From the NCBI RefSeq assembly GCF_039908645.1, contig NZ_CP150917.1:3607501-3671500 (forward strand): a DNA stretch of 64,000 nucleotides, read 5' to 3'. Below, in pieces: positions 9,428 through 18,874 of this stretch. The notes below the pieces were generated by a model. The model saw nothing but the letters and a program-made list of their open reading frames with translations, was not told the DNA's origin and made no database searches. The stretch's first letter is position 1, and each line of letters opens with the position of its first letter. The stretch is from Pseudomonas helvetica (GTDB lineage: Bacteria > Pseudomonadota > Gammaproteobacteria > Pseudomonadales > Pseudomonadaceae). A program made the position numbers and the translations under genes.

Positions 9428-9964
9428 CTAAAGTCTCAAACTGTTTCGCACACTGCGTATTTCTTCCTGACTTGCGGCATAAGCCTCGGCTTGGCCTGCG
9501 TAGGAAAAAACATAGGCCTTATCAGCATCTAGCGCTGCGACTAATGTTTGCGACAACACATGTCGTCCATTCTGGGTGACCGTACAGGTGGTTTCCAGCG
9601 CTTGCAGCCTGCTCAATGTAGCGGGATGAATTTTGTTGCAAACACTTTGATAGCCGCCCTGAAAAAAATCCTTTTGCACGGACTTGCGCATTTCCAGCAG
9701 CACACCTTGCAAATTGACTTCATGCCCAGGCTCAACCTGGCTCATGGTCAACTCCATGACCAGCACCGGATCACCGTTTGCGTCGTTTTTCACCGCCCGC
9801 TGCCTTGAAACCCTGGGCGGTGTTTGAGTTGTCGCCTCCTCTTGCGGCAATACTTGCACTGCCCAGCCGCTGGGCCAGGTAATCTCGGGAAGCACAGTCT
9901 CGGCGCGGGCAACAGCCGAAAACAGGCAGGTTAAAACAAGCAGGTAGCGATACGGTCGAAACAT
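9428..9964 (-). CDS. Exported hypothetical protein (DUF4946-like)
   Basis: A 178-residue protein with a clear Sec signal peptide (MFRPYRYLLVLTCLFSAVARA, cleavage after ARA), so periplasmic. The mature part contains two cysteines (SVCNKIH, ETTCTV) likely to form a disulphide. It resembles the DUF4946 family of pseudomonads; no activity is known to me. I prefer the ATG at 9964 to an upstream GTG four codons earlier because the signal peptide then starts normally. It stands alone between the MvaT-family gene and gloA. Confidence 0.75.
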   Translation of the reverse strand: MFRPYRYLLVLTCLFSAVARAETVLPEITWPSGWAVQVLPQEEATTQTPPRVSRQRAVKNDANGDPVLVMELTMSQVEPGHEVNLQGVLLEMRKSVQKDFFQGGYQSVCNKIHPATLSRLQALETTCTVTQNGRHVLSQTLVAALDADKAYVFSYAGQAEAYAASQEEIRSVRNSLRL

Positions 9965-10159
9965 TGCACTCAACACTGACGGGGCGAACGTTAAAGTCTG
10001 AGCCCCACCACGCCGTCAGGCAATAGCTGAACGTTTTGCTTTGGTGCAATACACCGCCTTGCGTATTATTGGCGTACTGCAAGCAAGCCTCATCAACTGC
10101 AAGCCAAGGGACAGCTCTTGTCTTGAGCGCCGTTTGCCCCACTTTTTTCTGGAGGGCCC

Positions 10160-10681
10160 ATGAGCCTGCACGAACTGAACACCTTCCCCGGCGTTACCGC
10201 CCAACCTGACACCGCCACGCAGCAATTCGTCTTCAACCACACCATGTTGCGGGTCAAGGACATCACCAAGTCGCTGGATTTCTACACGCGCATCCTCGGC
10301 TTTACGCTGGTGGAAAAGCGCGATTTCCCGGAAGCCGAGTTCAGCCTGTATTTCCTGGCGCTGGTCGATAAGAACCAGATCCCGGCCGACGCCGCTGCAC
10401 GCACCCAGTGGATGAAATCGATTCCCGGTATTCTTGAGCTGACTCACAACCACGGCACCGAGAACGATGCGGATTTCGCCTACCACAATGGCAACACCGA
10501 CCCTCGCGGTTTCGGCCACATCTGCATTTCGGTGCCAGACATCCGTGCCGCGTGCGAGCGCTTCGAAGCCCTGGGCTGTGATTTCCAGAAACGCCTGAAC
10601 GACGGCCGCATGAAGAGTCTGGCCTTCATCAAGGACCCGGATGCGTACTGGGTTGAGATCATTCAGCCGGCACCGCTGTAA
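10160..10681 (+). CDS. gloA: Lactoylglutathione lyase (glyoxalase I)
   Basis: A 173-residue cytosolic metalloenzyme converting the methylglyoxal-glutathione hemithioacetal to S-lactoylglutathione. Two vicinal-oxygen-chelate repeats are visible. The metal ligands are His in FNHTMLRV, Glu in GILELTHN, His in GFGHICISV and Glu in YWVEIIQ. The length is typical of the longer gamma-proteobacterial form. A ggaggg ribosome site precedes the ATG. A REP-type repeat and a terminator follow. Confidence 0.95.
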   Translation: MSLHELNTFPGVTAQPDTATQQFVFNHTMLRVKDITKSLDFYTRILGFTLVEKRDFPEAEFSLYFLALVDKNQIPADAAARTQWMKSIPGILELTHNHGTENDADFAYHNGNTDPRGFGHICISVPDIRAACERFEALGCDFQKRLNDGRMKSLAFIKDPDAYWVEIIQPAPL

Positions 10682-10693
10682 GCCCCGCCTTTT

Positions 10694-10781
10694 GTAGGGG
10701 CAAGGCTTGCCCGCGATAGGCACAATGCGGATGGCCTGATCTACCGGGTCATCGTTCATCGCGAGCAAGCTTTGCTCCTAC
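10694..10781. repeat. REP-type inverted repeat
   Basis: Arms gtaggggcaaggcttgcccg (from 10694) and gagcaagctttgctcctac (to 10781) face each other, directly after gloA. Confidence 0.7.
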
Positions 10782-10798
10782 GCTAGCCTTGGCTACAA

Positions 10799-10836
10799 AC
10801 AAAAAACCCCATGATCACTCATGGGGTTTTGTGTTT
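10799..10836. terminator. Bidirectional terminator between gloA and ahpF
   Basis: accccatgatcactcatggggt hairpin with A-rich left flank and T-rich right flank, so it can end transcripts from both convergent genes. Confidence 0.88.
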
Positions 10837-10849
10837 TCAGCGTTGACGT

Positions 10850-12412
10850 TTACGCAGGCGCAGAGGTGCGAATCAGGTGATCGAAGGCACTCAGCGATGC
10901 CTTGGCACCCTCGCCTACCGCAATCACGATCTGCTTGTACGGCACGGTCGTTACATCGCCGGCCGCGAACACACCCGGTATCGAGGTCTCGCCACGGTTA
11001 TCGACGATGATCTCGCCGCGCGGCGACAGCTCGACGGTGCCCTTGAGCCAATCGGTGTTCGGCAGCAAACCGATCTGCACGAAGATCCCTTCCAGCTCGA
11101 TGCTCAGCACTTCGCCTGACTGACGATCTTTGTAACGCAAGCCGTTGACCTTCTGCCCATCGCCGGTCACTTCAGTGGTTTGCGCACTGGTGATCACGGT
11201 CACGTTCGGCAGGCTGTGCAACTTTCGCTGCAACACCGCATCGGCACGCAACTGCACATCGAACTCCAGCAACGTGACATGAGCAACGATACCGGCCAGG
11301 TCGATGGCCGCTTCGACCCCCGAGTTACCGCCACCAATCACCGCAACGCGCTTGCCTTTGAACAGCGGGCCGTCGCAGTGCGGGCAGTACGCCACGCCTT
11401 TGTTGCGATATTGCTGCTCGCCCGGAACGTTCATTTCACGCCAGCGAGCACCGGTCGCGAGGATCACGGTCCTGGCTTTCAGTGAAGCGCCGCTGGCGAA
11501 CTGGATCTGATGCAGCTCGCCGTTTTTACCCGGCAGCAGCTTGTCGGCGCGCTGCAGGTTCATGATGTCGACGTCGTATTGCTTGACGTGTTCTTCCAGC
11601 GCGACGGCGAGCTTCGGCCCTTCGGTCTCCTGTACCGAGATAAAGTTCTCGATCGCCATGGTGTCCAGCACCTGACCACCAAAACGCTCGGCTGCAACGC
11701 CGGTACGAATGCCTTTACGGGCGGCGTAGATTGCTGCCGAAGCACCGGCTGGGCCGCCGCCGACGACCAGTACGTCAAAGGCGTCTTTGGCGCTGATCTT
11801 CTCGGCCTGACGCTCGATGGCGCTGGTGTCGATCTTGGCGATGATTTCTTCCAGGCCCATGCGCCCCTGAGCGAAATTCACGCCGTTCAGGTAGATGCTG
11901 GGCACGGCCATGATTTGCCGTTCAGTGACTTCGTCCTGGAACAGCGCGCCGTCAATGGCGACGTGACGGATGTTCGGGTTCAGCACCGCCATCAGGTTCA
12001 GCGCCTGGACCACGTCCGGGCAGTTCTGGCACGACAGCGAGAAGTAGGTCTCGAAGTTGAACTCGCCTTTGAGCGAGCGAATCTGTTCGATCACCTCGAT
12101 ACTGGCCTTCGAAGGGTGACCGCCAACTTGCAGCAAGGCCAGCACCAGCGAAGTGAATTCGTGCCCCATGGGGATACCGGCGAAACGCAGGCTGATATCG
12201 CTTCCCGGGCGGTTCAACGAGAACGATGGCTTGCGCGCATCGGTACCGTTGTCGAGCAAGGTAATTTGTTGGGAAAGACTGGCAACGTCTTTGAGTAACG
12301 CGAGCATTTCCTGGGATTTCGCGCCGTCGTCGAGGGAGGCGACGATCTCGATCGGCTGGGTGACCCGCTCCAGGTATGACTTCAACTGAGCTTTAAGATT
12401 GGCGTCCAACAT
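10850..12412 (-). CDS. ahpF: Alkyl hydroperoxide reductase subunit F
   Basis: A 520-residue flavoprotein that passes electrons from NADH through FAD and two disulphides to AhpC. The N-terminal double thioredoxin fold carries CQNC (near residue 125). The FAD motif [19 protein letters not shown], the redox CPHC pair and the NAD motif [12 protein letters not shown] follow in order. I place the start at [11 protein letters not shown], with ggaaa 9 bases upstream, rather than 5 codons earlier. It lies downstream of ahpC on the same strand, separated by a terminator hairpin that would set ahpF expression below ahpC. Confidence 0.96.
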   Translation of the reverse strand: MLDANLKAQLKSYLERVTQPIEIVASLDDGAKSQEMLALLKDVASLSQQITLLDNGTDARKPSFSLNRPGSDISLRFAGIPMGHEFTSLVLALLQVGGHPSKASIEVIEQIRSLKGEFNFETYFSLSCQNCPDVVQALNLMAVLNPNIRHVAIDGALFQDEVTERQIMAVPSIYLNGVNFAQGRMGLEEIIAKIDTSAIERQAEKISAKDAFDVLVVGGGPAGASAAIYAARKGIRTGVAAERFGGQVLDTMAIENFISVQETEGPKLAVALEEHVKQYDVDIMNLQRADKLLPGKNGELHQIQFASGASLKARTVILATGARWREMNVPGEQQYRNKGVAYCPHCDGPLFKGKRVAVIGGGNSGVEAAIDLAGIVAHVTLLEFDVQLRADAVLQRKLHSLPNVTVITSAQTTEVTGDGQKVNGLRYKDRQSGEVLSIELEGIFVQIGLLPNTDWLKGTVELSPRGEIIVDNRGETSIPGVFAAGDVTTVPYKQIVIAVGEGAKASLSAFDHLIRTSAPA

Positions 12413-12441
12413 ACGGGCGATTTCCATTTTGTATACGGTAG

Positions 12442-12481
12442 AAAAAACAACGCCCGAGCGAATCTCGCCCGGGCGTTTTTT
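12442..12481. terminator. Terminator/attenuator between ahpC and ahpF
   Basis: gcccgagcgaatctcgcccgggc hairpin flanked by A-rich and T6 runs. Read on the minus strand it follows ahpC and precedes ahpF, so some ahpC transcripts should stop here. Confidence 0.8.
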
Positions 12482-12534
12482 GGGCGGTGCAGCTTACTTA
12501 AGTGCGGATTAGCGCTCTTGAGTGGCTCACAGAC

Positions 12535-13098
12535 TCAGATCTTGCCGACCAGGTCCAGGGACGGAGCCAGGGTGGCCTCGCCTTCTTTCCACTTGGCTGG
12601 GCAGACTTCGCCCGGGTGAGCGGCAACGTACTGGGCAGCCTTGATTTTGCGCAGCAGCTCGGAAGCGTCACGGCCTACACCGCCGTCGTTCAGTTCGACG
12701 ATTTTGATCTGACCTTCAGGGTTGATCACGAAGGTGCCACGGTCAGCCAGGCCGACTTCTTCGATCAGCACGTCGAAGTTACGGGAGATCACGTGGGTCG
12801 GATCGCCAATCATGGTGTACTTGATTTTTTCGATCGCTGGCGAAGTGTTGTGCCATGCAGCGTGGGCAAAGTGGGTGTCGGTCGACACGCTGTAGATTTC
12901 TACGCCAAGCTTCTGGAATGCATCGTAGTTGTCAGCCAGGTCTTCCAGCTCGGTTGGGCAAACGAAGGTGAAGTCGGCTGGGTAGAAAAACACGACGGAC
13001 CATTTGCCTTTCAGATCGGCGTCCGACACTTCGACGAATGCGCCGTTTTTGAATGCGGTAGCGTTGAACGGTTTTACGTGGCTGTTGATGATAGGCAT
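12535..13098 (-). CDS. ahpC: Alkyl hydroperoxide reductase subunit C (2-Cys peroxiredoxin)
   Basis: A 187-residue peroxiredoxin that reduces hydrogen peroxide, organic peroxides and peroxynitrite. The peroxidatic Cys47 lies in DFTFVCPTE and the resolving Cys166 in [10 protein letters not shown]. The start at 13098 has a ggagag ribosome site; a longer in-frame extension upstream is non-coding. It is followed by ahpF. OxyR control is usual for this gene. I see ctat and atag half-sites near 13199-13227, but their spacing does not match the OxyR consensus, so I do not claim an operator. Confidence 0.97.
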   Translation of the reverse strand: MPIINSHVKPFNATAFKNGAFVEVSDADLKGKWSVVFFYPADFTFVCPTELEDLADNYDAFQKLGVEIYSVSTDTHFAHAAWHNTSPAIEKIKYTMIGDPTHVISRNFDVLIEEVGLADRGTFVINPEGQIKIVELNDGGVGRDASELLRKIKAAQYVAAHPGEVCPAKWKEGEATLAPSLDLVGKI

Positions 13099-13340
13099 CG
13101 TTGACTCTCCGTCAGGGGTTGAGAAGTTGATGGAGTGAATCCTACCCACTCGACCGACGGATGGCTCATTGGCAAACCTGATGCTACTCATTGGTTTTCG
13201 CTATTAGCCAGCACTATCAATAGAAGAAAACCGTATCAATTCGCCAACAGCCTGTTCAGCGATCCAGGCCATCCCGAGAAACGGGCTGGCCTGCGCGATC
13301 AACGCAGAGCCAGATACCGTTTCAGAGAGAATGGGGACGA

Positions 13341-14699
13341 TTAGCCCGCTACCGGTGTGCGCATGGTGACGAACTCTTCGGCAGCGGTAGGATGCACGCC
13401 GATGGTTTCGTCGAAATCGCGCTTGGTGGCGCCAGCCTTCAAGGCAATCGCCAGGCCCTGAACGATCTCACCCGCTTCCGGGCCGACCATGTGGCAACCC
13501 AAAACCTTGTCGGTCTTGGCGTCCACCACCAATTTCATCAATGTGCGCTCCTGGCACTCGGTCATGGTCAGCTTCATCGGCCGGAAACGGCTTTCGAAAA
13601 TCTGCACCTCATAACCTTCTTCCCTAGCCTGCTCTTCACTCAGGCCAACGGTGCCAATGTTCGGCAAGCTGAATACCGCCGTGGGAATCATCTTGTAGTC
13701 GACCAGACGATACTGCTCAGGCTTGAACAACCGACGCGCCACCGCCATGCCTTCAGCCAGGGCTACCGGCGTCAATTGCACGCGACCGATCACATCGCCA
13801 ATCGCCAGAATCGATGGCTCAGCGGTTTGATACAACTCGTCGACTTCGACAAAGCCTTTCTTGTCGAGCGTGACCTTGGTGTTCTCCAACCCCAGGTTGT
13901 CGACCATTGGACGACGCCCCGTGGCGTAGAACACGCAATCTGCCTGCAACTCGCGACCATCCTTGAGGGTCACGTTCAAACTGCCATCAGCCTGCTTTTC
14001 GATGCGCTCGATGTCGGCATTGAATTGCAGATTCATCCCGCGCTTGGTCAGTTCCTCCTGCAAATGCTTACGTACAGAGCCGTCGAAGCCACGCAGGAAC
14101 AGCTCACCGCGATACAGCAAGGTGGTTTCGGCGCCCAGCCCGTGGAAAATCCCGGCGAACTCTACGGCGATATAGCCGCCACCGACCACCAGAACGCGCT
14201 TGGGCAGCTCTTTGAGGAAAAACGCCTGGTTGGAGCTGATGGCGTGCTCATGCCCCGGAATCTCGGGGATCTGCGGCCAGCCGCCGGTGGCAATCAGAAT
14301 GTGCTTAGCGGTATGCCGCTCGCCGTTGATCTCGACCTCATGCGGGCCAACGATTTTGGCGTGACCTTCATGCAAGGTTACGCCGCTGCCGACCAGCAGA
14401 TTGCGGTAGATGCCGTTCAGCCGATTGATCTCGCGATCCTTGTTGGCGATCAGCGTTGCCCAATCGAAATTCGCCTCGCCCAACGACCAGCCAAAGCCCT
14501 GCGACTGCTCGAAGTCTTCGGCAAAATGCGCCCCGTAAACCAACAACTTCTTCGGCACGCAGCCAACGTTGACGCAAGTCCCGCCCAGATAGCGGCTCTC
14601 GGCCACTGCCACTTTCGCGCCGAAACCTGCTGCGAAACGTGCTGCTCGTACACCGCCGGAACCGGCGCCAATCACATAAAGGTCAAAATCGTAGGCCAT
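13341..14699 (-). CDS. gor: Glutathione-disulfide reductase
   Basis: A 452-residue FAD enzyme reducing oxidised glutathione with NADPH in the cytosol. The FAD motif [19 protein letters not shown] opens the protein. The redox pair is Cys42/Cys47 ([13 protein letters not shown]), and the NADPH motif [13 protein letters not shown] and the C-terminal catalytic HPTAAEE are present. The ATG at 14699 has a gagga ribosome site; an 80-codon upstream extension in frame runs through the galU terminator and is not coding. It is downstream of galU on the same strand, a conserved Pseudomonas pair. Confidence 0.96.
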   Translation of the reverse strand: MAYDFDLYVIGAGSGGVRAARFAAGFGAKVAVAESRYLGGTCVNVGCVPKKLLVYGAHFAEDFEQSQGFGWSLGEANFDWATLIANKDREINRLNGIYRNLLVGSGVTLHEGHAKIVGPHEVEINGERHTAKHILIATGGWPQIPEIPGHEHAISSNQAFFLKELPKRVLVVGGGYIAVEFAGIFHGLGAETTLLYRGELFLRGFDGSVRKHLQEELTKRGMNLQFNADIERIEKQADGSLNVTLKDGRELQADCVFYATGRRPMVDNLGLENTKVTLDKKGFVEVDELYQTAEPSILAIGDVIGRVQLTPVALAEGMAVARRLFKPEQYRLVDYKMIPTAVFSLPNIGTVGLSEEQAREEGYEVQIFESRFRPMKLTMTECQERTLMKLVVDAKTDKVLGCHMVGPEAGEIVQGLAIALKAGATKRDFDETIGVHPTAAEEFVTMRTPVAG

Positions 14700-14781
14700 T
14701 TTCAATCTCCTCGGCAGGCCACAAGCATACCCGCTGCAGCTTTCTCGGTCAGCGCTGCGAATGACATGGGGCCGGAAAACG

Positions 14782-14806
14782 AAAAAGCCACCCGAAGGTG
14801 GCTTTT
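14782..14806 (-). terminator. Terminator between galU and gor
   Basis: aaaagccacccgaaggtggctttt hairpin; on the minus strand it follows galU by about 25 bp and ends in a T run. Confidence 0.85.
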
Positions 14807-14829
14807 CAGAACAAAACTGCGAAGCGCTT

Positions 14830-15669
14830 TTAGTAAGCCTTGCCAGTCTTGTAGAAGTGTTCGAAGCAGAAGTTGGTCGCTTCGATGTAGCCTTCAGCGC
14901 CACCGCAGTCGAAACGCGTGCCTTTGAACTTGTAGGCAATCACGCAACCGTCTTGCGCCTGTTTCATCAGGGCGTCGGTGATCTGGATCTCGCCGCCTTT
15001 GCCTGGCTCGGTTTCTTCGATCAGCTTGAAGATGTCCGGGGTCAGGATGTAACGACCGATGATCGCCAGGTTGGATGGAGCATCTTCCGGCTTTGGCTTC
15101 TCGACCATGTTGCGGACGCGGTACAGGTCGTCACCGATCAAATCGCCAGCGATCACGCCGTATTTGTGGGTTTCCTGCGGGTCGACTTCCTGGATCGCGA
15201 CGATGGTGCAACGGTACTGTTTGTACAGTTTGACCATCTGGGTCAGTACGCCGTCGCCGTCCAGGTTGACGCACAAGTCGTCCGCCAGCACGACCGCGAA
15301 CGGTTCGTCACCGATCAATGGACGGCCGGTCAGAATGGCGTGACCCAGGCCTTTCATTTCGGTTTGACGGGTGTAGGAGAACGAGCACTCGTCGAGCAAT
15401 TTGCGGATGCCGACCAGGTACTTCTCTTTGTCAGTACCCTTGATCTGGTTTTCCAGCTCGTAGCTGATGTCGAAGTGGTCTTCCAGGGCGCGTTTGCCAC
15501 GACCAGTCACGATGGAGATTTCTGTCAAACCAGCGTCCAGCGCTTCTTCAACGCCGTACTGGATCAGTGGCTTGTTCACCACCGGCAGCATTTCTTTAGG
15601 CATGGCTTTAGTCGCTGGCAGGAAGCGAGTACCGTAACCGGCTGCTGGGAACAAGCATTTCTTGATCAT
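14830..15669 (-). CDS. galU: UTP-glucose-1-phosphate uridylyltransferase
   Basis: A 279-residue nucleotidyltransferase making UDP-glucose for lipopolysaccharide, exopolysaccharide and trehalose precursors. The nucleotide-binding opening [20 protein letters not shown], the VLADDLCVN metal-binding stretch and the [19 protein letters not shown] segment are typical. Length matches the Pseudomonas enzyme. It is upstream of gor with a terminator hairpin between them. Confidence 0.96.
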   Translation of the reverse strand: MIKKCLFPAAGYGTRFLPATKAMPKEMLPVVNKPLIQYGVEEALDAGLTEISIVTGRGKRALEDHFDISYELENQIKGTDKEKYLVGIRKLLDECSFSYTRQTEMKGLGHAILTGRPLIGDEPFAVVLADDLCVNLDGDGVLTQMVKLYKQYRCTIVAIQEVDPQETHKYGVIAGDLIGDDLYRVRNMVEKPKPEDAPSNLAIIGRYILTPDIFKLIEETEPGKGGEIQITDALMKQAQDGCVIAYKFKGTRFDCGGAEGYIEATNFCFEHFYKTGKAY

Positions 15670-15924
15670 AAAAGTCCTTAAAAGGGCTGTGTGTACGAGT
15701 TTCGGCGCAGTCTAATCAGCCGGCGAGCACCTTACAATGCCCCACACTGGCTAACCGATGCCATCATAGAGAAATATTCTGGCGGATAGTTCCGCAACGA
15801 CGCAGATTAGCCTCCAGGCCAAGGCGTACGGAACAACGCAAAGACTTCACTTTAGACCAGTGAACGCGCCGGGGCACGTTTCCAGTTATCATTGCGCGAT
15901 TGAACCAGCCAACGAGGCAGATAG

Positions 15925-16113
15925 ATGTCGGCAGCAAAAAGCGTAAACGGTTACCTGATCAATCAAGCCAAAGATCGCCAGTGGTGGGTCGACAGCGTCA
16001 GCGGCGAAAACATCGCCGGGCCTTTCCCCACGGAAGCGTTGGCGATTGAAGTCGCCTCGGTGCTGCAAGACACCCCGCCTGCACCCAAGCGGCGCGGCGC
16101 CAAACCTGAGTAA
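15925..16113 (+). CDS. Small conserved hypothetical protein
   Basis: A 62-residue soluble protein (begins MSAAKSVNGYLINQAKDRQW, basic proline-rich tail PPAPKRRGAKPE). It has no catalytic motif that I recognise; the WWVDSVSGENIAGPF segment looks like a small beta-rich domain. A strong terminator 15 bp downstream supports a real, separately transcribed gene. Confidence 0.7.
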   Translation: MSAAKSVNGYLINQAKDRQWWVDSVSGENIAGPFPTEALAIEVASVLQDTPPAPKRRGAKPE

Positions 16114-16128
16114 CACAGCCCTCGAAAG

Positions 16129-16155
16129 AGCCCTGCTAACGCGCAGGGCTTTTTT
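16129..16155 (+). terminator. Rho-independent terminator
   Basis: agccctgctaacgcgcagggct hairpin followed by six T, just after the 62-residue gene. Confidence 0.88.
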
Positions 16156-16250
16156 GTGTTTGTCTGTACCGAAATGGTTGTTCGCTATAGCATCTGGCTT
16201 CAGGGCGACTCGCGCCCCTTACACACTGTTCACTCGATGACGACCCAAAC

Positions 16251-16532
16251 ATGAAAAAATATCTGGCTCTGATTGCGGTGCTGGCCTTGAGCGGTTGCGC
16301 TACTGCATCCAAAACCTATCTGAACAATGGCGAGCAAGGCCTGTCAATCGACTGCTCGGGTGAAGCCAACTCCTGGGCCAAATGTTATCAAATGGCTGAC
16401 GATTCCTGCGCGGGTACCGGCTATCGGATCATTGGCACCGATGGCACGCCAGCCACCAAGGAAAGCGACAAGACCCTGGGCGTCGACGTTGGCAACTACA
16501 AGAGCCGCAGCGTCGTAGTGGTGTGCAAGTAA
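16251..16532 (+). CDS. Small lipoprotein
   Basis: A 93-residue lipoprotein precursor: MKKYLALIAVLALSGCATAS, with lipobox LSGC and modification at Cys16. The mature part has five more cysteines, including CYQMADDSC and a C-terminal VVVVCK, suggesting disulphides in the periplasm. Residue +2 is Ala, so outer-membrane sorting is expected. Function unknown. No strong ribosome site is visible before the ATG. Confidence 0.75.
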   Translation: MKKYLALIAVLALSGCATASKTYLNNGEQGLSIDCSGEANSWAKCYQMADDSCAGTGYRIIGTDGTPATKESDKTLGVDVGNYKSRSVVVVCK

Positions 16533-16552
16533 CCGGCAAGACGCTATGGCCG

Positions 16553-16783
16553 TTACATGTGAATTTCGGCGAATTTGATCCCGAGCCCGCGTACTGTCTC
16601 GATCAAATCATCCAGCCGACTAAATGATTCGACCTCGTCGTTTTCATCCACCAGGAAATAGCTGCGCCCTGCACTTTTCTTGAAGAACACAATCCACTCC
16701 CCGGAGTTTGCCGGGTTTTGAATCACATGCGTCGCAGAGATGTGCCCCTCTGCATGCCGCTCTTTTACTTGCTCTCGCTTCAT
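16553..16783 (-). CDS. Hypothetical protein
   Basis: A 76-residue soluble protein (MKREQVKERHAEGHISATHV...). The start at 16783 has ctggag 7 bases upstream; an in-frame extension upstream lacks such a site. It contains a predicted beta-rich middle (EWIVFFKKSAGRSYFLVDEN). I do not recognise the family; it resembles small pseudomonad proteins of unknown role. Confidence 0.6.
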   Translation of the reverse strand: MKREQVKERHAEGHISATHVIQNPANSGEWIVFFKKSAGRSYFLVDENDEVESFSRLDDLIETVRGLGIKFAEIHM

Positions 16784-16919
16784 TGACCACTCCAGAAATG
16801 ACAGTGCCGCCCAAGCCCGAAGCTGGACGGCACTCCTGCTGATTGACGACAGTTTATCGGACGATACGGTCAATCAGCCAATTTCAAATTCAGCGAGCGA
16901 GAGAGAATCGCCGAAAAAA

Positions 16920-17276
16920 CTATGAGCCAGAAATGCATGTGTTGGCCGCATCCTGCACATCTCCAGGCCGAATTGGCACATTGGACATGCTTTCGTGGAG
17001 CTTGATGCTACTTCCGCCGGATCGCTCTTCGATGTCAAACACCGCAGACGGACTCGCAGACAGTTTTCCTGCAACAATGACCCGGACGCCATCCTTGTTG
17101 TAGGGCTCCATTTGCACAGCCCCTCGGGTACTGGCCAAATGTTTGGCCACGCAGTCGGCGTACGCCTGAGGTTTTTTCCCCGAGATCACATTCATGGTTG
17201 GCAGCGTCTGACTAATGTCCGAGACAGTCGCGCAACCACTCATCGCCAACGCCAGTACCAAAACACCCCGCTTCAT
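16920..17276 (-). CDS. Putative lipoprotein
   Basis: A 118-residue lipoprotein precursor with signal MKRGVLVLALAMSGCATVSD and lipobox MSGC (Cys15). The mature domain carries a Cys pair (YADCVAKH and ANTCISGS) that could form a disulphide. Such small secreted proteins are common in pseudomonads; the role is unknown. It stands alone on the minus strand. Confidence 0.72.
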   Translation of the reverse strand: MKRGVLVLALAMSGCATVSDISQTLPTMNVISGKKPQAYADCVAKHLASTRGAVQMEPYNKDGVRVIVAGKLSASPSAVFDIEERSGGSSIKLHESMSNVPIRPGDVQDAANTCISGS

Positions 17277-17487
17277 ACTAATCCTCCCTTAAAGACGCTC
17301 CGACAGCGCAAATACTGTTTTTCTCCGGAGACCGCTGCTTTATCACCCATAAAAACCCGAATAGCTGTTTTTAATTGTCAAAGCACCTCGCGGTAGCCCA
17401 ATAATAAACCGTTCGGGCTGATAAACTGCGCCATCGCCCATGCTATCGTTTTGATTTTGTAGAAAAAGCCCTTCTGGAGGCGCCCCC

Positions 17488-17790
17488 ATGAAATTTATCC
17501 ACCAGCGCGAGCACCTCAATGAAGATGACATCGTCGTCATTCAATGCTCCCAAATGTGCAACATCCGCTTGATGAACGACGCCAATTTTCGCAGCTTCAA
17601 GAATGGCGGCCGCCACACTTACCACGGCGGCGCGTTTGACACCTTCCCTGCGAAAATCACCGCGCCAAGCACCGGCTTCTGGAACATCACCATCGACACG
17701 GTCAACCGCCGGCCGATCAGCGTGACCCGCAAACCGACCCTGACCCACTCGATCAAAATCATCCGCCGGTCCAGCTCGAAACTTAGCTGA
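17488..17790 (+). CDS. DUF1883-family protein
   Basis: A 100-residue soluble protein beginning MKFIHQREHLNEDDIVVIQC, which I recognise as the DUF1883 fold (a small beta-sandwich). In other bacteria this domain is sometimes fused to a TIR domain; here it stands alone. The start has ctggagg about 9 bases upstream. A 55-residue gene follows after 35 bp and may be co-transcribed. Function unknown. Confidence 0.72.
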   Translation: MKFIHQREHLNEDDIVVIQCSQMCNIRLMNDANFRSFKNGGRHTYHGGAFDTFPAKITAPSTGFWNITIDTVNRRPISVTRKPTLTHSIKIIRRSSSKLS

Positions 17791-17825
17791 GACCTCGGCC
17801 CGCACTGCGACAGACAGGTACGACC

Positions 17826-17993
17826 GTGGCCCAAACGACTAAATACGTCATCAAATACAAACTCAACGAAGAACGCCGTTTCGAGTTTGCCCAGCTTGAA
17901 ACCGGCACCGAAGAAGAAGCCAGAGCGGCACTTGAAGCGATTCACGGCGACTTGTCCGGGATCAGCGATATAAAGGTCAGCAAAGCGCTGTAA
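17826..17993 (+). CDS. Small hypothetical protein (55 aa)
   Basis: A 55-residue ORF starting with GTG: MAQTTKYVIKYKLNEERRFE..., ending ISDIKVSKAL. Alternating charged residues and a helix (TGTEEEARAALEAIHGDL) suggest a small alpha/beta protein. It lies 35 bp after the DUF1883 gene on the same strand. The ribosome site is weak (cagg 9 bases upstream). No family recognised. Confidence 0.6.
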   Translation: MAQTTKYVIKYKLNEERRFEFAQLETGTEEEARAALEAIHGDLSGISDIKVSKAL

Positions 17994-18010
17994 CCCCTGG
18001 CACAACCACT

Positions 18011-18040
18011 CCGGAGTTCGACCGCAAGCACCGGAGTGTC
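18011..18040 (+). promoter_or_regulatory. Ada-box-like operator upstream of the repair operon
   Basis: A 30-bp element with ccggag at both ends and gaccgcaagc in the middle, 58 bp before the 2OG oxygenase start. 27 of 30 positions recur at 19545-19574 before ada. The core reads AGT-N6-GCAA, one base from the E. coli Ada box AAT-N6-GCAA. Confidence 0.55.
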
Positions 18041-18097
18041 GCCCGCCTTCGTACTCCCCAGACTGGCACACCTCAACCTTGAGTTCAGGAGCCGGAC

Positions 18098-18874
18098 ATG
18101 TCGATTTCTTTGCCGCACAACACCTCGGTAGCGCGTTATATCGACGGTGTCCGTGCAATAGGCGAACAGTCTCTGATCTCGCGTATCAATGGACTGGATT
18201 GGCCTTCCCTGGAGCAATACCTCGACCGGGACGGCTGCGCGACAATCAAAGGACTGCTCAACCCCGAGCAATGTGCAGACCTCAGCGCGCTCTATGCTCA
18301 GCCTGCGCTTTTCCGCTCGCACGTGATAATGGCCCGGCATGGTTTCGGGCGCGGCGAGTACCGGTATTTCAGATACCCGCTGCCGGATATCGTTGCTTGC
18401 CTGCGCGGCACGCTCTACTCAAGGCTTGTCCCGCTGGCCAATCGCTGGAATGAACGGATGGGCTTGCCCGGGCGCTTTCCCACGGAACACGCAGCCTTCC
18501 TGCAACGTTGTCATGACGCGGGACAGGAGCGCCCTACGCCGCTGTTGCTGCAATATGGTCCGCAGGACTACAACTGTTTGCATCAGGATCTGTATGGCGA
18601 GCATGTGTTCCCGCTGCAAGTGGCGATTCTGCTGTCCACTCCCGGCGAAGATTTTACCGGCGGCGAATTCGTGCTCACCGAGCAACGCCCACGGATGCAA
18701 TCACGGCCCATGGTGATGAGCCTGGAAAAAGGCGATGCGCTGATTTTTGCCGTGCATCAGCGCCCGGTCAAAGGTGTTCGCGGCGATTACCGGGTGAACC
18801 TGCGCCACGGCGTCAGTCGCCTGCACAGCGGCAAACGGCATACCCTTGGAGTGATCTTTCACGATGCGCAGTAA
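18098..18874 (+). CDS. 2OG-Fe(II) oxygenase associated with alkB and ada
   Basis: A 258-residue dioxygenase of the prolyl-hydroxylase-like group. The iron-binding HxD is in CLHQDLYGEHV (near residue 167), and the distal His and 2-oxoglutarate-binding Arg are expected in the C-terminal YRVNLRHGVSRLHSGKRHTL stretch. It is the first gene of a three-gene cluster; the next gene (alkB) overlaps its end by 11 bp. Location behind an Ada-box-like element suggests induction by alkylation and a repair or protein-modification role. The substrate is unknown. Confidence 0.85.
   Translation: MSISLPHNTSVARYIDGVRAIGEQSLISRINGLDWPSLEQYLDRDGCATIKGLLNPEQCADLSALYAQPALFRSHVIMARHGFGRGEYRYFRYPLPDIVACLRGTLYSRLVPLANRWNERMGLPGRFPTEHAAFLQRCHDAGQERPTPLLLQYGPQDYNCLHQDLYGEHVFPLQVAILLSTPGEDFTGGEFVLTEQRPRMQSRPMVMSLEKGDALIFAVHQRPVKGVRGDYRVNLRHGVSRLHSGKRHTLGVIFHDAQ

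Noticed and set aside
13195..13230. Possible OxyR operator before ahpC
   Set aside because: ctat and atag elements are present but not at the spacing of the OxyR consensus.
13392..14927. 511-codon plus-strand frame opposite gor
   Set aside because: Antisense shadow of glutathione reductase, whose motifs are complete on the minus strand.
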